From NCBI GenBank assembly GCA_037176725.1, contig JAZBRS010000050.1, positions 16,696,001 to 16,760,000 on the forward strand: DNA of 64,000 nt. The letters are read 5' to 3'. Each line of letters begins with the position of its first letter. Position 1 is the first letter of the stretch. A program made the position numbers and the translations under genes. Shown here one piece after another: positions 31,549 through 43,070 of this stretch. Source of the DNA: Posidonia oceanica (lineage: Eukaryota > Streptophyta > Magnoliopsida > Alismatales > Posidoniaceae). A model generated the notes under the pieces. That model was not told where the DNA came from, ran no database searches, and worked only from the letters and a program-made list of their open reading frames with translations.

Positions 31549-33357
31549 TCACCATCTTCTCAGTTTCTGCTTTACTGGCTTAGCATCTGGATCCAAGGAT
31601 AGATTGTGCACCACTATCTCTATGTCAAGGCCAACCATATCTTCGTAACTCCAGGCGAAGACATCTGCATACTCTTTTAAGAATGCGATGAACTCTGCTC
31701 GAGCCTGGGGGGACAGCTGGGCATTGATGCGGACTTCTCTGACTTCCTCAGCTGTGCCGATATTAACAACCTCTGTTTCTTCTTCAACATGGAGGTTGGG
31801 GCCTTCTGGGTCGTCGTCGTAGGGCCAGAACTCGGGCAATGGTTCATCAATCTCGTCCTCGCCCGTATCATCCTCCTCTCCATAAGCAATAAGTTCTGAG
31901 AGGATTTCTTTCTCGAAAGAAGGATTTGTGATGTCGAAAGAGTGTATATGTTCCGCTGCCTGGCCCTGGTGACGCTTCAGGATGGTCACGCTTACTCGAG
32001 TATTCTTATAGCCTCGGTGCGCGACCTCCGTCCTGGCAACTTCTTCTGTTTGCTCTGGCCTGACTGATTCTACTGAGTGCTCTGCTGATGTTGCTGAGGG
32101 CCTTACCGATTCTGTCACTGATGCTGCTGATGGCCATGCTACTGAGGTTGCTGATGATTCTGTTACTGATTCTGCTTTCTGCTCTGTTACTGCTGCTGCT
32201 TGGACTGCTAGTGCTTCCTCCTTTGAGTCTTCTAGTGTGCTTGTGGAGGGTATGTCAGACTGGCAGCTGATCTGGGCACTACCGCTTGCTACACTGCCTG
32301 AGTGAGGCATGTGCTGCACAAACCACCTAGACCCGCCTTCTCGTTGCAGAGTGATGAGCTCATTTGGTTTAGGGGAGTCCGGTACTGCTGAGACTTCTTC
32401 CAGGACCATGATAGAGGCATGGTCTTCTTGCAGAGGAGGGTCCGTAGCCATGGCTTTCCCTTTCCTTTCTGCGACTTGGTGCTCTGCCAGGTCTTCTACT
32501 ATCGACTTGAGTTGTTCCTGATAAAGTAACTCTAAGTCGGACATCCATGAATCGACCTGGGCTTCTACCACCACTCCTTCCTCCTCATCCGAGGGTGAGT
32601 CGACGTAGTAGGCGCCGGGGGCCTGTGGCTCAGGCCCGGCTGCAAGATGGATCGCTGCCCTTGATATTTGCATGGTTTGGCTCACGAGCGCGCCTGATTG
32701 CGGCAGCTTCGGCATCGGAGATCCAAACAGACTGGTCAGCGGGGCCACAGATGGGTATGCTGCCAGGATCACTGTTGCAGTTAGAAGGCAGGCAGAGGTG
32801 CTCTTCTGAAGGCCCAAGGGCTGGGAGACTATGGTGCTCAACTGGCCCTCTGCATCTGGTTGTGACTGTGAGAGTGCGGCCTTTGACGCCATGGGGGCCT
32901 GCCACGAAAGTTGCTGTTTTGCGGCAGGAGGATGTGAAGCGGACTGCGCCGGCTACATTCACGGTGATGCGGCTGCTGAAGTGGGCCGAGTCGTGCTGCT
33001 GACTGAATTCACAGACTGTCCCTCCAGAGAGAGTGATAGCGGTACTGATGCGACTGCGACTGCAGGTAGCCTGCTTGATTGTGCTTGAAGGAGTGTCTTT
33101 GATTTCTGAGCTGCCATTGCTGCTTGTGCTTGTGATGCAGATGTGGCTGCAGAAATGTAAGAGCTTGTCAGTTCTGCCACAGGGCCTGCTGAATTGCCTA
33201 CTGTATCTGTTGAGGGTAGGGCCAAACAAACCGACCGTGGTGCCTCTATGCTGACCAGAGCTTTGCTGCCAGTTGGGACTGCCTCTACTGCGCCAGACTG
33301 CTCCTCATCCGAGTAGTAGTCCTCAATGTAGACCCAATCTTCTGTCGGTACCGCGGC
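31549..33357 (-). pseudogene. Protease-RT linker and RT N-terminus of element C
   Basis: It is the same frame as protease and RT. The middle is low complexity, rich in S, T, A, E and V, with an acidic stretch (GEEDDTGEDEIDEPLPEFW). The C-terminal part is the conserved entry to RT (EYADVFAWSYEDMVGLDIEI and the following VVHNLSLDPDAKPVKQK). Stops are at 32959-32961 (TAG) and 31549-31551 (TGA). The long linker may be cleaved off by the protease; no function is evident. Confidence 0.75.
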
Positions 33358-34116
33358 TTAATCATCAGTTGATTCCAGAACTCCTGCACTGGTGAAGTTA
33401 GTGAGGTCTCTGGGGATGGCTGGTTCCTGATCCTTCAGCTGAAAGCAATGATCTTTGTTGGGCTTGGGCTCATAACCGAGGCCTTTAGACTTCCTCCGCT
33501 CCACTGCCACGATCGGCTCTGCGATCCCCTGGCCGTGACACTTGAGCGGTATACCCTTTATGTAACCCCACCTGTGACATACATTCTCGACCATTCGAAA
33601 GGTGTTGTTGTGAACGGCCAAGGAGTTGGCGCGTTCAAGATCAGGAATGAAGTTAACCAGCTCACATCGATTAACGCGATACAAAGCTTCGAAAGTCTCG
33701 GGGTCAAAAGGGATAGTTTGTGAAGAGACGGGGGAGACTGCCTCGATCCGCTCCTTCTCAAAGTTCTCCGCCATGACAACAATGACATCATCACCGTGAC
33801 GGTACTTTATCATTCGATGGAGGGTCGAGGGAAGGACCTGATGCTTGTGGAGCCAAGGGCGCCCAAGCAGAAAGTTGAAGTTTGGCTTTAAGTCAACGAC
33901 ATAGAATTCTACATTGAATATGACCGGGCCATTGGTAAGAGGAATAATCAGGATCCCTAGAGTGTCATGGTGGGTGTTGTCAAAAGCTGTCATTCCTTTT
34001 ACGGCTGGTGTGATATTCTTGTCTTTGAATCCGAGCTTAGTTGCAGTACGCAAGGGGCAGACGTTAAGGCCTGACCCGTTATCAACTACCGTTAGAGGAA
34101 TGCGAAAGTTTTTAAA
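33358..34116 (-). pseudogene. Aspartic protease of element C
   Basis: The protease matures the gag-pol polyprotein. The active-site motif DNGSG (within TVVDNGSGLNVCPL) is at plus 34069-34083. The downstream flap and hydrophobic region (GILIIPLTNGPVIFNVEFYV, FNFLLGRPWLH) fit the retropepsin fold of plant gypsy elements. The frame is continuous with gag; TAG 34117-34119 lies just upstream and TAA 33358-33360 ends the open stretch. The glycine-rich tail (HRWGYIKGIPLKCHGQGI) is a usual follower of the domain in this lineage. Confidence 0.85.
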
Positions 34117-37100
34117 CTAGACCATGACGAACAGGGGTTGATTGTAATTAATCCCCGCTGGAGGCAGCTCATCACTTGTAAAAGAGATGATCTGGGGCTC
34201 CGCAATCATCCCTACCATGCTTTCCAAGGCCGAAGGCTCAATAGATTGGGACACACGGGCGGTTTGGAACACGCGAAGAAAAGCCTCGCGGTGTTCGGCA
34301 GAGGTGTGGATTAGGTCCCAAATGGAAATGTCGGCTTTGACCTTCTTAAGTTGAGAGGTTATGTCAGCTTTGGGTTGGTTTTTCTTGGCAACAGGAGGGG
34401 TAGTTTTGGCAAGCTCTAGAGGGGTAGTCATAGGAGATTGGGTTGCTACAGGTTGGGCGGGGATTTGGCTTGCTACAGGTAGGTTTAAGGCCGGATCTGC
34501 TATGGGTTGGTTAGAAGGCGGGGGCATAGCAGGTTTAGGATAGTTTGGCCTAACTGCCGGTGCTGGGGGTCTGTAGACCCTCCCTGATCGCATTACTTCC
34601 ACACACATTTCTATGGCGTAGCTGTAAGGGACGCGATGGGTGTCCAGGGTTAAATCAATAACCACAGGAGCACGTGCTGCGAGCACAGGAGGGGTTACAG
34701 GGGGACCTACTGGATACTGAGGTCTATCTAGATGGTAAGGTTGTTGGGGTGGGAAGGCAGGGGCCGGCTGAGGTCTGCCTAGAAGATGTACAGGGGATTC
34801 TAGCTGAGGCCGTCCTAAGAGGTGGACAGGGGATCTAGGCTGGGCCCTAGCTAGGAGGTGTACAAGGGGTTGAACCTGAGGAAGCATAGCAGGGGGCGCG
34901 AAGGGGCGCTCCGGCCTGGCATGCGGTCGGATCATATGAACTCCCGACTCAGAGTCGGCAACAGCCGCAAGATAGAGATCAACAGGGAAAGGCTCAGAGA
35001 TATCAGAGATCAGATCAGAAGGGTCTATTATAGATGTAGTAGGCCCAGAAGGAAAGACAGAGTGAATGCTTGAGGTTTCCGCCCCTCCCGGATAAGAGTG
35101 CTCCGGTAGAGGTTGGCGGACGATGCCAGAATGAGGGGGAATAGCTGAATGAGCAGATGCAAGAGTGTGTGCTTGAGTGGGTGCCTCGTGCGTGTCAATC
35201 ACAATCGTTCCCGATTCGATTAAGTCCTGAATTGCGTTCTGTAGGGAGTAGCAATTATCCGTTGAATGCCCGACACTTCGATGGAAATTGCAAAAGAGGT
35301 TCGCATTAAACCAATGCGGCAAGGGATTTGGGGGTGGGCGAACCTCCGGGAACTTCAAGAGCGATGCAACCTTTGGCTAGATGGTCGTGAGCGGTTCCAA
35401 CAGTGGGGCGAATTTCCGCTTCTCAGTGGGTGGCCTTCTTTGCCTCTGGTATGAGCCTTGCTGAACCGGTGTGGCGGGGTAGACCGGTCTAGCGGTGGTA
35501 GTGATCTGTGGTGTGGGTGGATTCCTAACTGCAGGAGCATACACCATCTGAGCTGGGGTAGGCCGGGACGGCAAGTGAACAGGCACAGCAGGAGAGTCGA
35601 CGAATGGAACAGCGGTCTTCGGAGCGTCTTTCTTCTTGGGACGGTTGTTGCTGCTACTGCTGTTGTTGTTGGAGGTGCTGCTGTTGGCACTGTTACTGCT
35701 GATCGCGGCCTGCTTAGCGAATGCAGAGAGAGCCGGGAAGTTGCCACTTCGCAAAGAACTTTCCACGCGCACTCCAGCTCGGATAAGTGCTGCAAAAGTA
35801 GTGACTGGTTGAATGCTAAGCAGAGCCCCAAGAGATGGCTGCGCCCCTTTGATAACGATCTCAATAGACTCCTCGTCAGAGGGTCTATCTCGAACCTATG
35901 AAGCAAGGGCGCGCCAGTGGCCGACGTACTCCAAGAACAGCTCGTTGGGATTCTACTTGATTGCGATCAAGTCCGCCCGCTTTGGGACTAGATCGAGGTT
36001 GAAGGAGTATTGTTCCAGGAATGCCTGATTGAGGTCGTTCCAAGTCTTGATGGCTGACATATCAAGCAATGTGAACCACTTGAGTGCCGGCGCAGTCAAG
36101 CTCTTCTGGAATAGGTGAATCAGCAACCTCTCATCAGCCTAAAGCTGAGCGAGATCACCGCAATACGCCTTCAGGTGTGCTACGGGGCAGCCCCTACCAT
36201 TGTACTTGTTGAAGTCTGGGATTTTGAATTTCGGAGGGAGTACCGCCTCTGGAAAGCAACAGAGGTCCCATAATTGGTAGGTCTGGTGCTCAGTACCCTA
36301 CACTAGTCGTAGTGCCTTCTCCAAGACGTCCATCCAGTTGTTGATGGGGTCTGGATTTGTTGCCATAGGAGAGGGATTGGCAGGGGTAGTGAGCGCATAT
36401 GCCGAATGGGTCGCACCTAAGTGCTCCTCCGGATCTACCATAGCGTCGCCTGGTGGAGCGACGAGATGGCCGACATATCCATGCTGGGGAACTGTGTATG
36501 CAGGGATGTATGCAGGGTTCTGGGCCTGATGCAAGGGAGGAGGGTAGATGACATTCTGTGCTGTGGGAGGGGTAGGATGCTGGAGCACCAGTTGCTGTAC
36601 AGGCGAGGTGCCAGACAGCGAGCCAGTGGGGTACTGGGCTCTAGCCAGCCCAAAGGACTGACCACTAGGGGGAAGAGGAGCATGCTATGCTAAGTGTTGT
36701 GCAGAAGGAGGCGGTAAACGGGCCCCCATCGTCGGAACCGTGAGCAGTTGAGACGATGGTCGAGGCGGAGGTGTAGAGGTAGATGCATGAAATGCAGGAA
36801 TTAGCCTCAAAGGAACCTCAGGAGTGACAGGAGTATAGGAGGGATGAACCGATAGAGCCATGCCCTGTAGTCTCTGGGCAAGCTCCATCAGGTGCTGGTA
36901 CTGAGCCTCAGGCGTTTCGTCAGCGGGAACATTGAAGTGCAGTACCGGCGAAGATTGAGAAACAAATGGCACGGACACAGACTGTCCGAGAGGAGTAGGT
37001 GCTATAGTAAAAGTCGTAGCAGCGGTAGGAGGGATGTCAAAGGCGACGTATCCCTGGGAAGGAGGGGGCAATGGCGTCTCCGAAACGCGAGTAACGGTCA

Positions 37101-37273
37101 TCAAGATAGACTCGGCGACCAGATCCAGAGGAAGAGATGCTTGCTAGTGTCAGGGGAGGAAACCCTGGCGTCGGAGGGGGAACAAAGGGGATAGAAGGAG
37201 CAACCGGAGGGGCCGGAGAGGAAACACCCTCCGTGAAAGGAGTAAAGAGAGGCTCACTGACGTACTGGGCCAT
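34117..37273 (-). pseudogene. gag of element C
   Basis: It starts at ATG 37273 (MAQYVSEPL, matching MAQSVGG of element E). A frameshift near 37110-37150 separates the first ~45 codons; the rest is one frame to protease. The gag core is visible as LPPKFKIPDFNKYNGRGCP, LKWFTLLDMS and FLEQYSFNLDLVPKR. The zinc-knuckle-like FCNFHRSVGHSTDNC is at about 35250-35293. Behind it is a proline-rich stretch with three ~13-residue repeats (PVHLLGRPQ) and a conserved KKVKADISIWDL region. The stops are TAG at 36685, 36298, 36139, 35953, 35896, 35377 and 34117 (leftmost base). At four of these element E reads CAG. Confidence 0.85.
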
Positions 37274-38580
37274 TGCTGACGTAGAGCGCGTGAGAATAGG
37301 GCTGCGACGAGTATGCAAAGGGTGATTCCTAATAGGAGCTATCGTCGCAAGTGCAGATAGCTCAGAAAGGGAATGGTCGCGAACAAGGTCGCAACAGGGG
37401 TGTCAAAGAGGGACGGTACTCAAGCTCCAACAAGGGGAACTCGCTTACCGATCACTGCTGACACAAGCAGAGACAATAAAGGATTAGAAACTAAAAGACA
37501 GATGCAAATGAGTTAAGTTAGATGGCATGAATGATATGTATGCTTTCTAGTATGCCCCCCTCACCTATCAAGTGTATCCTAGTAGGTGATCTACTTTGGG
37601 TATCCCCAAGTGTACGGGTCACCGACTCAGGTCAGAAAAAGCAGGCTCCCTGTCGAACTCCTAGCCAGAGCTGAGGAAATAATAGGGTGGTGCGTTGGTA
37701 GCCCTGACCCCACCAAAGCGTGGGCAGTACACTCCACTATACCGACACGACCCCTGGACAAGGGGGGACAGACCAACTGACTTGGCGCACGCCAAAAGCG
37801 GTGTAACAAGAGGTCGGAACCGTCCTTCGCAGACTAGTAGGTGGACTCAGATGAGAAGAATGCATGCCCTAAATGATGCTTATGCAAATGCTTAAAGTTT
37901 TTTATCTTGCGCATTTTATTAACTCAAGGGGGTGCAGGATTATTTGAAGTCTCCAGTTGCTCTTAGAAGTTCTTTTTACTTGCCATTTTTAGTTAACCAC
38001 AGGGAGAGCACTCAGTCTCTACTATCCTAGGCATGGCATGTGCGAAAGGGAAGAAAATCAGTCAAATATGGAAGGCAAACAGCATACAACACAGCAAAAG
38101 GCAAGTGCATGGCATGTGCGAGTGTTCGTGAGCATGATAGTGAAGAGGAAGCATTCATCATGTCAAAAGGCATATATATAGGGCATGTGCGTGTGTACTG
38201 ACATAGGAAGTGTGTAAAAGAAAGCATTCATCATTCAAAAAGCATGTATTGTTGCCAAACAAGTATGTAGACATGCATTGTGCAGTAAATAAAGCAATAA
38301 TAAGCAAGCAAGATAAAGGAAGATAAAGACAGGTAAGCTGTAAAGCAAATAAGAGCAGAAGCAAGGAAATAAGTAAGTAAACAAGCAGATTAGACAGAGC
38401 AGAGCAAGACAGAGTAGAAACCAAGGTAGAGGAGGTGCAAAACCTAAGCAGAGTAACCACGAGGCGACTCGCTAGGAGTTTGCATAGAAGAGCGACTAAA
38501 ATAGGCAAAGAGGCAAACAAAGGCAAGCAAAACTGCGAAAGCGGCGAGCAAAAAGCCAGAAACGAAAGCCGGAGTCTAGC
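37274..38580 (-). other. Leader of element C between PBS and gag
   Basis: Untranslated and homologous to 17543-18956 of element E. It is A-rich on the plus strand with many gcaag/gcaaa words near 38300-38560. The ORF at 38158-38799 spans leader, PBS and LTR end and is not a gene. Confidence 0.6.
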
Positions 38581-38599
38581 ATCCCCAGCGAAGTCGCCA
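38581..38599 (-). promoter_or_regulatory. Primer binding site of element C
   Basis: The minus strand reads TGGCGACTTCGCTGGGGAT, one base after the LTR end at 38601. It differs from the element E site at two central positions. Confidence 0.8.
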
Positions 38600-38600
38600 C

Positions 38601-40108
38601 TGTAGTAATCCCAGTGTTCAGATCGTCCATGCACACTGCCAAAAGCTCGTGTGCACTGATCGGAATCAGGCTCACTATAAGCGGCTATGTCTGAGGAGGA
38701 AGGCTCAACTCGAAAACACTTGAAACAGAGGAGAAAAGATAAGAAAAGAAGAAGATAAGACAATTCAGAGTCGCCACCGTGTCTATTATCGGGAGACAAG
38801 GAAAATCAAGGGAAATGCGTGGATTAACACGCAAAACCAAGCAAAGGGTGCAATGCAAAGCAATGCAAAGAAAAACAAATGCAAATGAATGCAAATGATA
38901 TGACTCATGCCTAGGATAAGGGTAATATGGTTATTGCAGGCAAAAGACTGGGTAAGGACTCTTGTTACGTGCGGGGAAGGTGTTAGGCACCCCCGACACG
39001 CCCGAGTATCGGTCTTTCTAGGCTTACGCTCGCATACACAGGGAAATGCAGGTTTGAATGCCTAAATGCTAATGAATGCCTGAATGAATGCTCAAAGGTG
39101 TGCTCTAAGTGATGGGATGCAATGCAGGGAAGTAAACGTGCAGTCTAAGTGCTCAGCAACACTGTCTGTGTTCCGAACCGGGCGAAACTTGGCTCGTGAG
39201 AACTCCAGGCAGTAAGCATCACTGCCCTATATGCAAATGTAAGCGAAAAAGCAAAACAGCGGTAAAACCAAGCAGTGCGGGCGTCAGCGGGCTGTGACAC
39301 GGTTTGGAGATGATCGGAGACGGCGACGGAGGTCTGCAGACCTGCTCGAAGGCAGAGCAGACGAAAACGGCGACGAGGGATCGATCTGAAAGCATAGCTG
39401 CGCTCCTGGAACTCGCGCGGACCTTGGACGACGATCGGAGCAGCGTTCTGCTAACTGAAGCGGTGAGGCGAGCCTCGAGCTCGCCGGAGATGACGGATCA
39501 GCGGCGGTGCTGACCCGGCGAAAGAGGGAGAAGAACCCCTATCTAAGGGGTGGAAAAGCAAGAGAGGGAGAGAATTAAGCTACAGGGAAAGAAAATTACC
39601 TGTTTTACTGGCTGAGACGTTCCCCCGACGTGAGCTGCTTCAGTGGATGCCGGCGAGGCTCGACCGGGCGCTGCGGACGTCTCCAGTGGCTTGCGAAGGT
39701 CGGGATCAGTTCCGCGGAGTCCTCCGGTGCTTCCTGGACGCTCGGAGTGAAGCTTTGTAGTTGGAGGAAGAAACGGCGATTTTTGGGTACAGAAGAAGTC
39801 GCCTGAGATGGGGGTGTCGATGTACTGCTCCTCGGACTGATTGGAAATGTTCGGTGGCTTCCTGGGACCTCAGTGAAGGTGAAGGGGGGCCTTGAATTGG
39901 TATGAGGAAGGCTGGAGAGGGGGATTGGTTGCTGGGTTGATTTCGGGCAGAAAAGGGTGTATGTGTTTATGGTGGAGTATTCGGGCTGTGGTGAGGGTTA
40001 GGGCTGAAGCTCAGGTGGGTTGGAAAGCTGGTGATTCAGGGAGTAGGATGCTGAAGTTTGGGTTGATTTCGGTGGGCAGTGTGGTTGGAATTTTTGAGGA
40101 AGGGGTGT
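38601..40108 (-). mobile_element. 5' LTR of element C, inner part (before solo LTR D)
   Basis: The minus-strand LTR end GGGATTACTACA is at 38601. The first ~670 bp match the LTR ends of D, E and F; the 30-bp minisatellite and the tgcaatttt block are missing, and 39290-40108 matches the GC-rich part of the other LTRs (21650-22700). The LTR resumes at 46055. The interruption falls exactly at the start of D, with GGTGT on both sides. Confidence 0.85.
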
Positions 40109-40849
40109 TGTAGTAATCCCAGTGTTCGGATCGTCCATGCACATTGCCAAAGCTCGTGTGCACGATCAGAATCAGGTTCACTATAAGCGGCTATGTCCGA
40201 GAAGGAAAACCTAACTCGAAAACATCTAAAAGAGGGAAAAAGAGGAAGAAAAGAAGAAGATAAGACAAAATCGGAGTCGCCACCGAGTCTATTAAATCGG
40301 GAGACAAGGAAAACCGGGGAAATGCGTGAATAACCACGCAAAACCAAGCAAAAGATGCAATGCAAGGCAATGCAGAAGAAATAAGATGCAAATGAATGCA
40401 AATGATGTAACTCGTGCCTAGGATAAGGGCGATATGGTCATTGCGGGCCAAGAGAGGGTAAGGACTCCTGTTACGCACGGGGAAGGTGTTAGGCACCCCC
40501 GACACGCCCGAGAATCGGTCTTTCTAAGCTTACGCTCGCATACGCAGGGAAGTGCAGATTTTAGATGCCTAAGTGCCAATGAATGCCTATCTGGATGCTC
40601 AAAGGTGTGCTCTAAGTGAGGGAATGCAGCGCAGGAAAGTAAACGTGCAATCTAAGCGCTCAGCAACGCTGTCTGTGTTCCGAACCGGGCGAAACCTGGC
40701 TCGTAAGAACTCCAGGCAGTAAGCATCACTGCCCTATATGCAAATGCGGGCGATAAAACAAAACAGCGGGGAAAACAGGCAATGCAAGCGACATGCAGAG
40801 AAAACGGCGTAAAACACGCAAAACGAGGCAAGAACGCAAAACGATGCAA

Positions 40850-41360
40850 GGAGCGAGGCCGACATGCGAAACGATGCGAGAAACAGAACAAGAACGCGAA
40901 ACAGTGCGGGAAAACGAAAAGGGGCGCAAAACAGAGCAAGAAAACAAAGCGGCACGCAAAACGGGGCGAGAAAACGAGAGGGCACGCAAAACGGAGCGAG
41001 AAAACCAAAGGACACGTAAAACAGAGCAAGAAAACGGGAGGACACGCAAAACGGTGCGAGAAAACGGAACTATGTGCAAAACGGAGCGAGAAAACCAAAG
41101 GACACGCAAAACGGAGCGAGAAAACGGGAGGGCACGCAAAACGGTGCCAAAAACTGCGAGAAAACGAAGTTGCGTGCAAAACGGAGCAAGAAAACCAAAG
41201 GACACGCAAAACGGAGCGAGAAAACATGAGGGCACGCAAAACGGTGCAAGACAAAGAAGCGGCACACAAAACAGTGCGAGAAAACTGAACTACGGGCAAA
41301 ACGGAGCGAGAAAACCAAAGGACACGCAAAACGGTGCCAAAAACTGCAAGATAAAACCTC
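40850..41360. repeat. ~28-30-bp minisatellite in LTR D (~17 units)
   Basis: Units of the type ggcacgcaaaacggtgcgag plus aaaac. Two unit variants alternate irregularly: one with aaaccaaagg and one with cgggaggg. The array is longer than those in E (about 10 units) and F (about 6). Confidence 0.85.
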
Positions 41361-42119
41361 GGAAAAAAGCCGTGCAAATGCAAATGCAAGGAAAAGATTA
41401 GGAGCAGTAAAAGGGAGGTAGAACAACGCATGTGTGAGAACAGGCGCTGTTCGGGGCCACACAGAGTAGGTGTGAAGACCTACAAAGGGGAGAGTGAGCA
41501 AACGGGGGGATTACTACCTCTCTTGCGACCATTTCCCACTAAACCGTTCCACGGTGTGTCTCGCACGTTGCCCAAAGCTCGCGATGCGATCGGATCGTGG
41601 AAAAGGGGGAAGAAAGTCATATTAAGTGGTGAATCCAGGGAAAACTCAACACAGAACGCCCAAGAGTACGCGAAACAGGGATCTGAGTTGGTAGACAAGA
41701 AGAGGAGGCCCTATTCTACATGCTTAAAGAGACAGAAATCGAAAACGAGGAAAACTATGCAAATGGCATGCAAATGAATGCAATGCAGGGGTTCAGGAGG
41801 ACATACTTGGAAATCCGGGAGCCCGATCTGAGATCTGTCTGGTCCATACTGAAGAGCGCTTCGCTGCGGTCGCCTAGGCAGCTTACTTGAGGAGATCCAA
41901 CGACCGGATCGGAAGATATCGCAGCTTCAAGGCAGAAAGGCCAGAACAGGGGAGAAGAGCAGATCTAAGTGTTCAGGAGGTCCTAGGGGTGTGCAAAAGG
42001 TCCTCCCAAGTGAAGGGGAGCTAAAGGTGCTTAGTGTGTGCAAAAGGATGCTAAAATGCAAGACTAAATGGATGCAGAATGCATGCAAAAGCAAGAGGAA
42101 ACAAGGGGGAGAAAATTGG

Positions 42120-43070
42120 AAAAGACAGGAGTTCAAAAGCATTTTTGAAAAAGAAAAGGGGCTAAATGCAAGTTTTCACAAAGGATGGGGTCCACAGAAG
42201 AGGGTTTTGAAAACAGGAGAAGGCAGAGGGTTATTTTGCAAAAGACTGGGTTGAGAAAGCTATTTTGAAAAGAGGGTATGCATCAGAAGAAGTTTTGAAA
42301 ACAAAAGGAGGTCAGAATGCAATTTTGAAAAAAAAATGGGGTCTAAAGTGCAAATTTTCCAGGAAACAGGGTTCTGGGGAGTCCGGGAATGCAAGTGGAG
42401 GGTCTACATGCAATTTTGTAAGCATAGGAGCTAAGATGCAACTTTAGGGGCAAAACAGTCTTTTTACATGGTTTTTAAAGGATGCAAGGACCTATGTGTG
42501 ATTTTTGAATCGTGTAGGGGTCAAATATGCAATTTTGTATGGTAAATATGCTCTGAAATCAGAAGACAGGATTGATGTGCAATTTTTTTAAAAAATAGGG
42601 GCCAAATGCAATGTAATAAGTAAAAAATGCATGTAGGAGGCTACTGTCCATTTAAAATGGACCTAAATGCAAAAAAGCAAAAATAGAGGGGCAAATATGC
42701 AATGCAGTATGCAAAAATCAGAAATAAAGCCTAAGTTACCACAGCGCAGGGACCTAAGTGCAAAATCAGTAAAGCATAGGGACACAGGATGCAATATGAT
42801 ATGGCAAAATGCATGCAATTAAATGATCTGATTTAGGACAGGACTTAAGTGCAAAAATCGAAAACAGAGAGGCTAAAATGCAAAATAATACAACAGCACA
42901 GCACAGTAACAGGACTAGATTGCAAATACAGAAAAGCATGAATAAAAGCTGCAATTTAGCATGGTTTTTAATTAAAAACTAAGCATATTAAATGGACAGA
43001 GGACTGAAACGTAAAAATTAAAAAACTTAAACCAGATCTGCAATATTTACACCTAAAACTATATAAGAGG
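42120..43070. repeat. Quasi-periodic tgcaatttt block in LTR D
   Basis: AT-rich with loosely spaced gggacctaagtgcaaaa and tgcaattttgaaaa words. It is homologous to 20680-21640. Confidence 0.65.
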
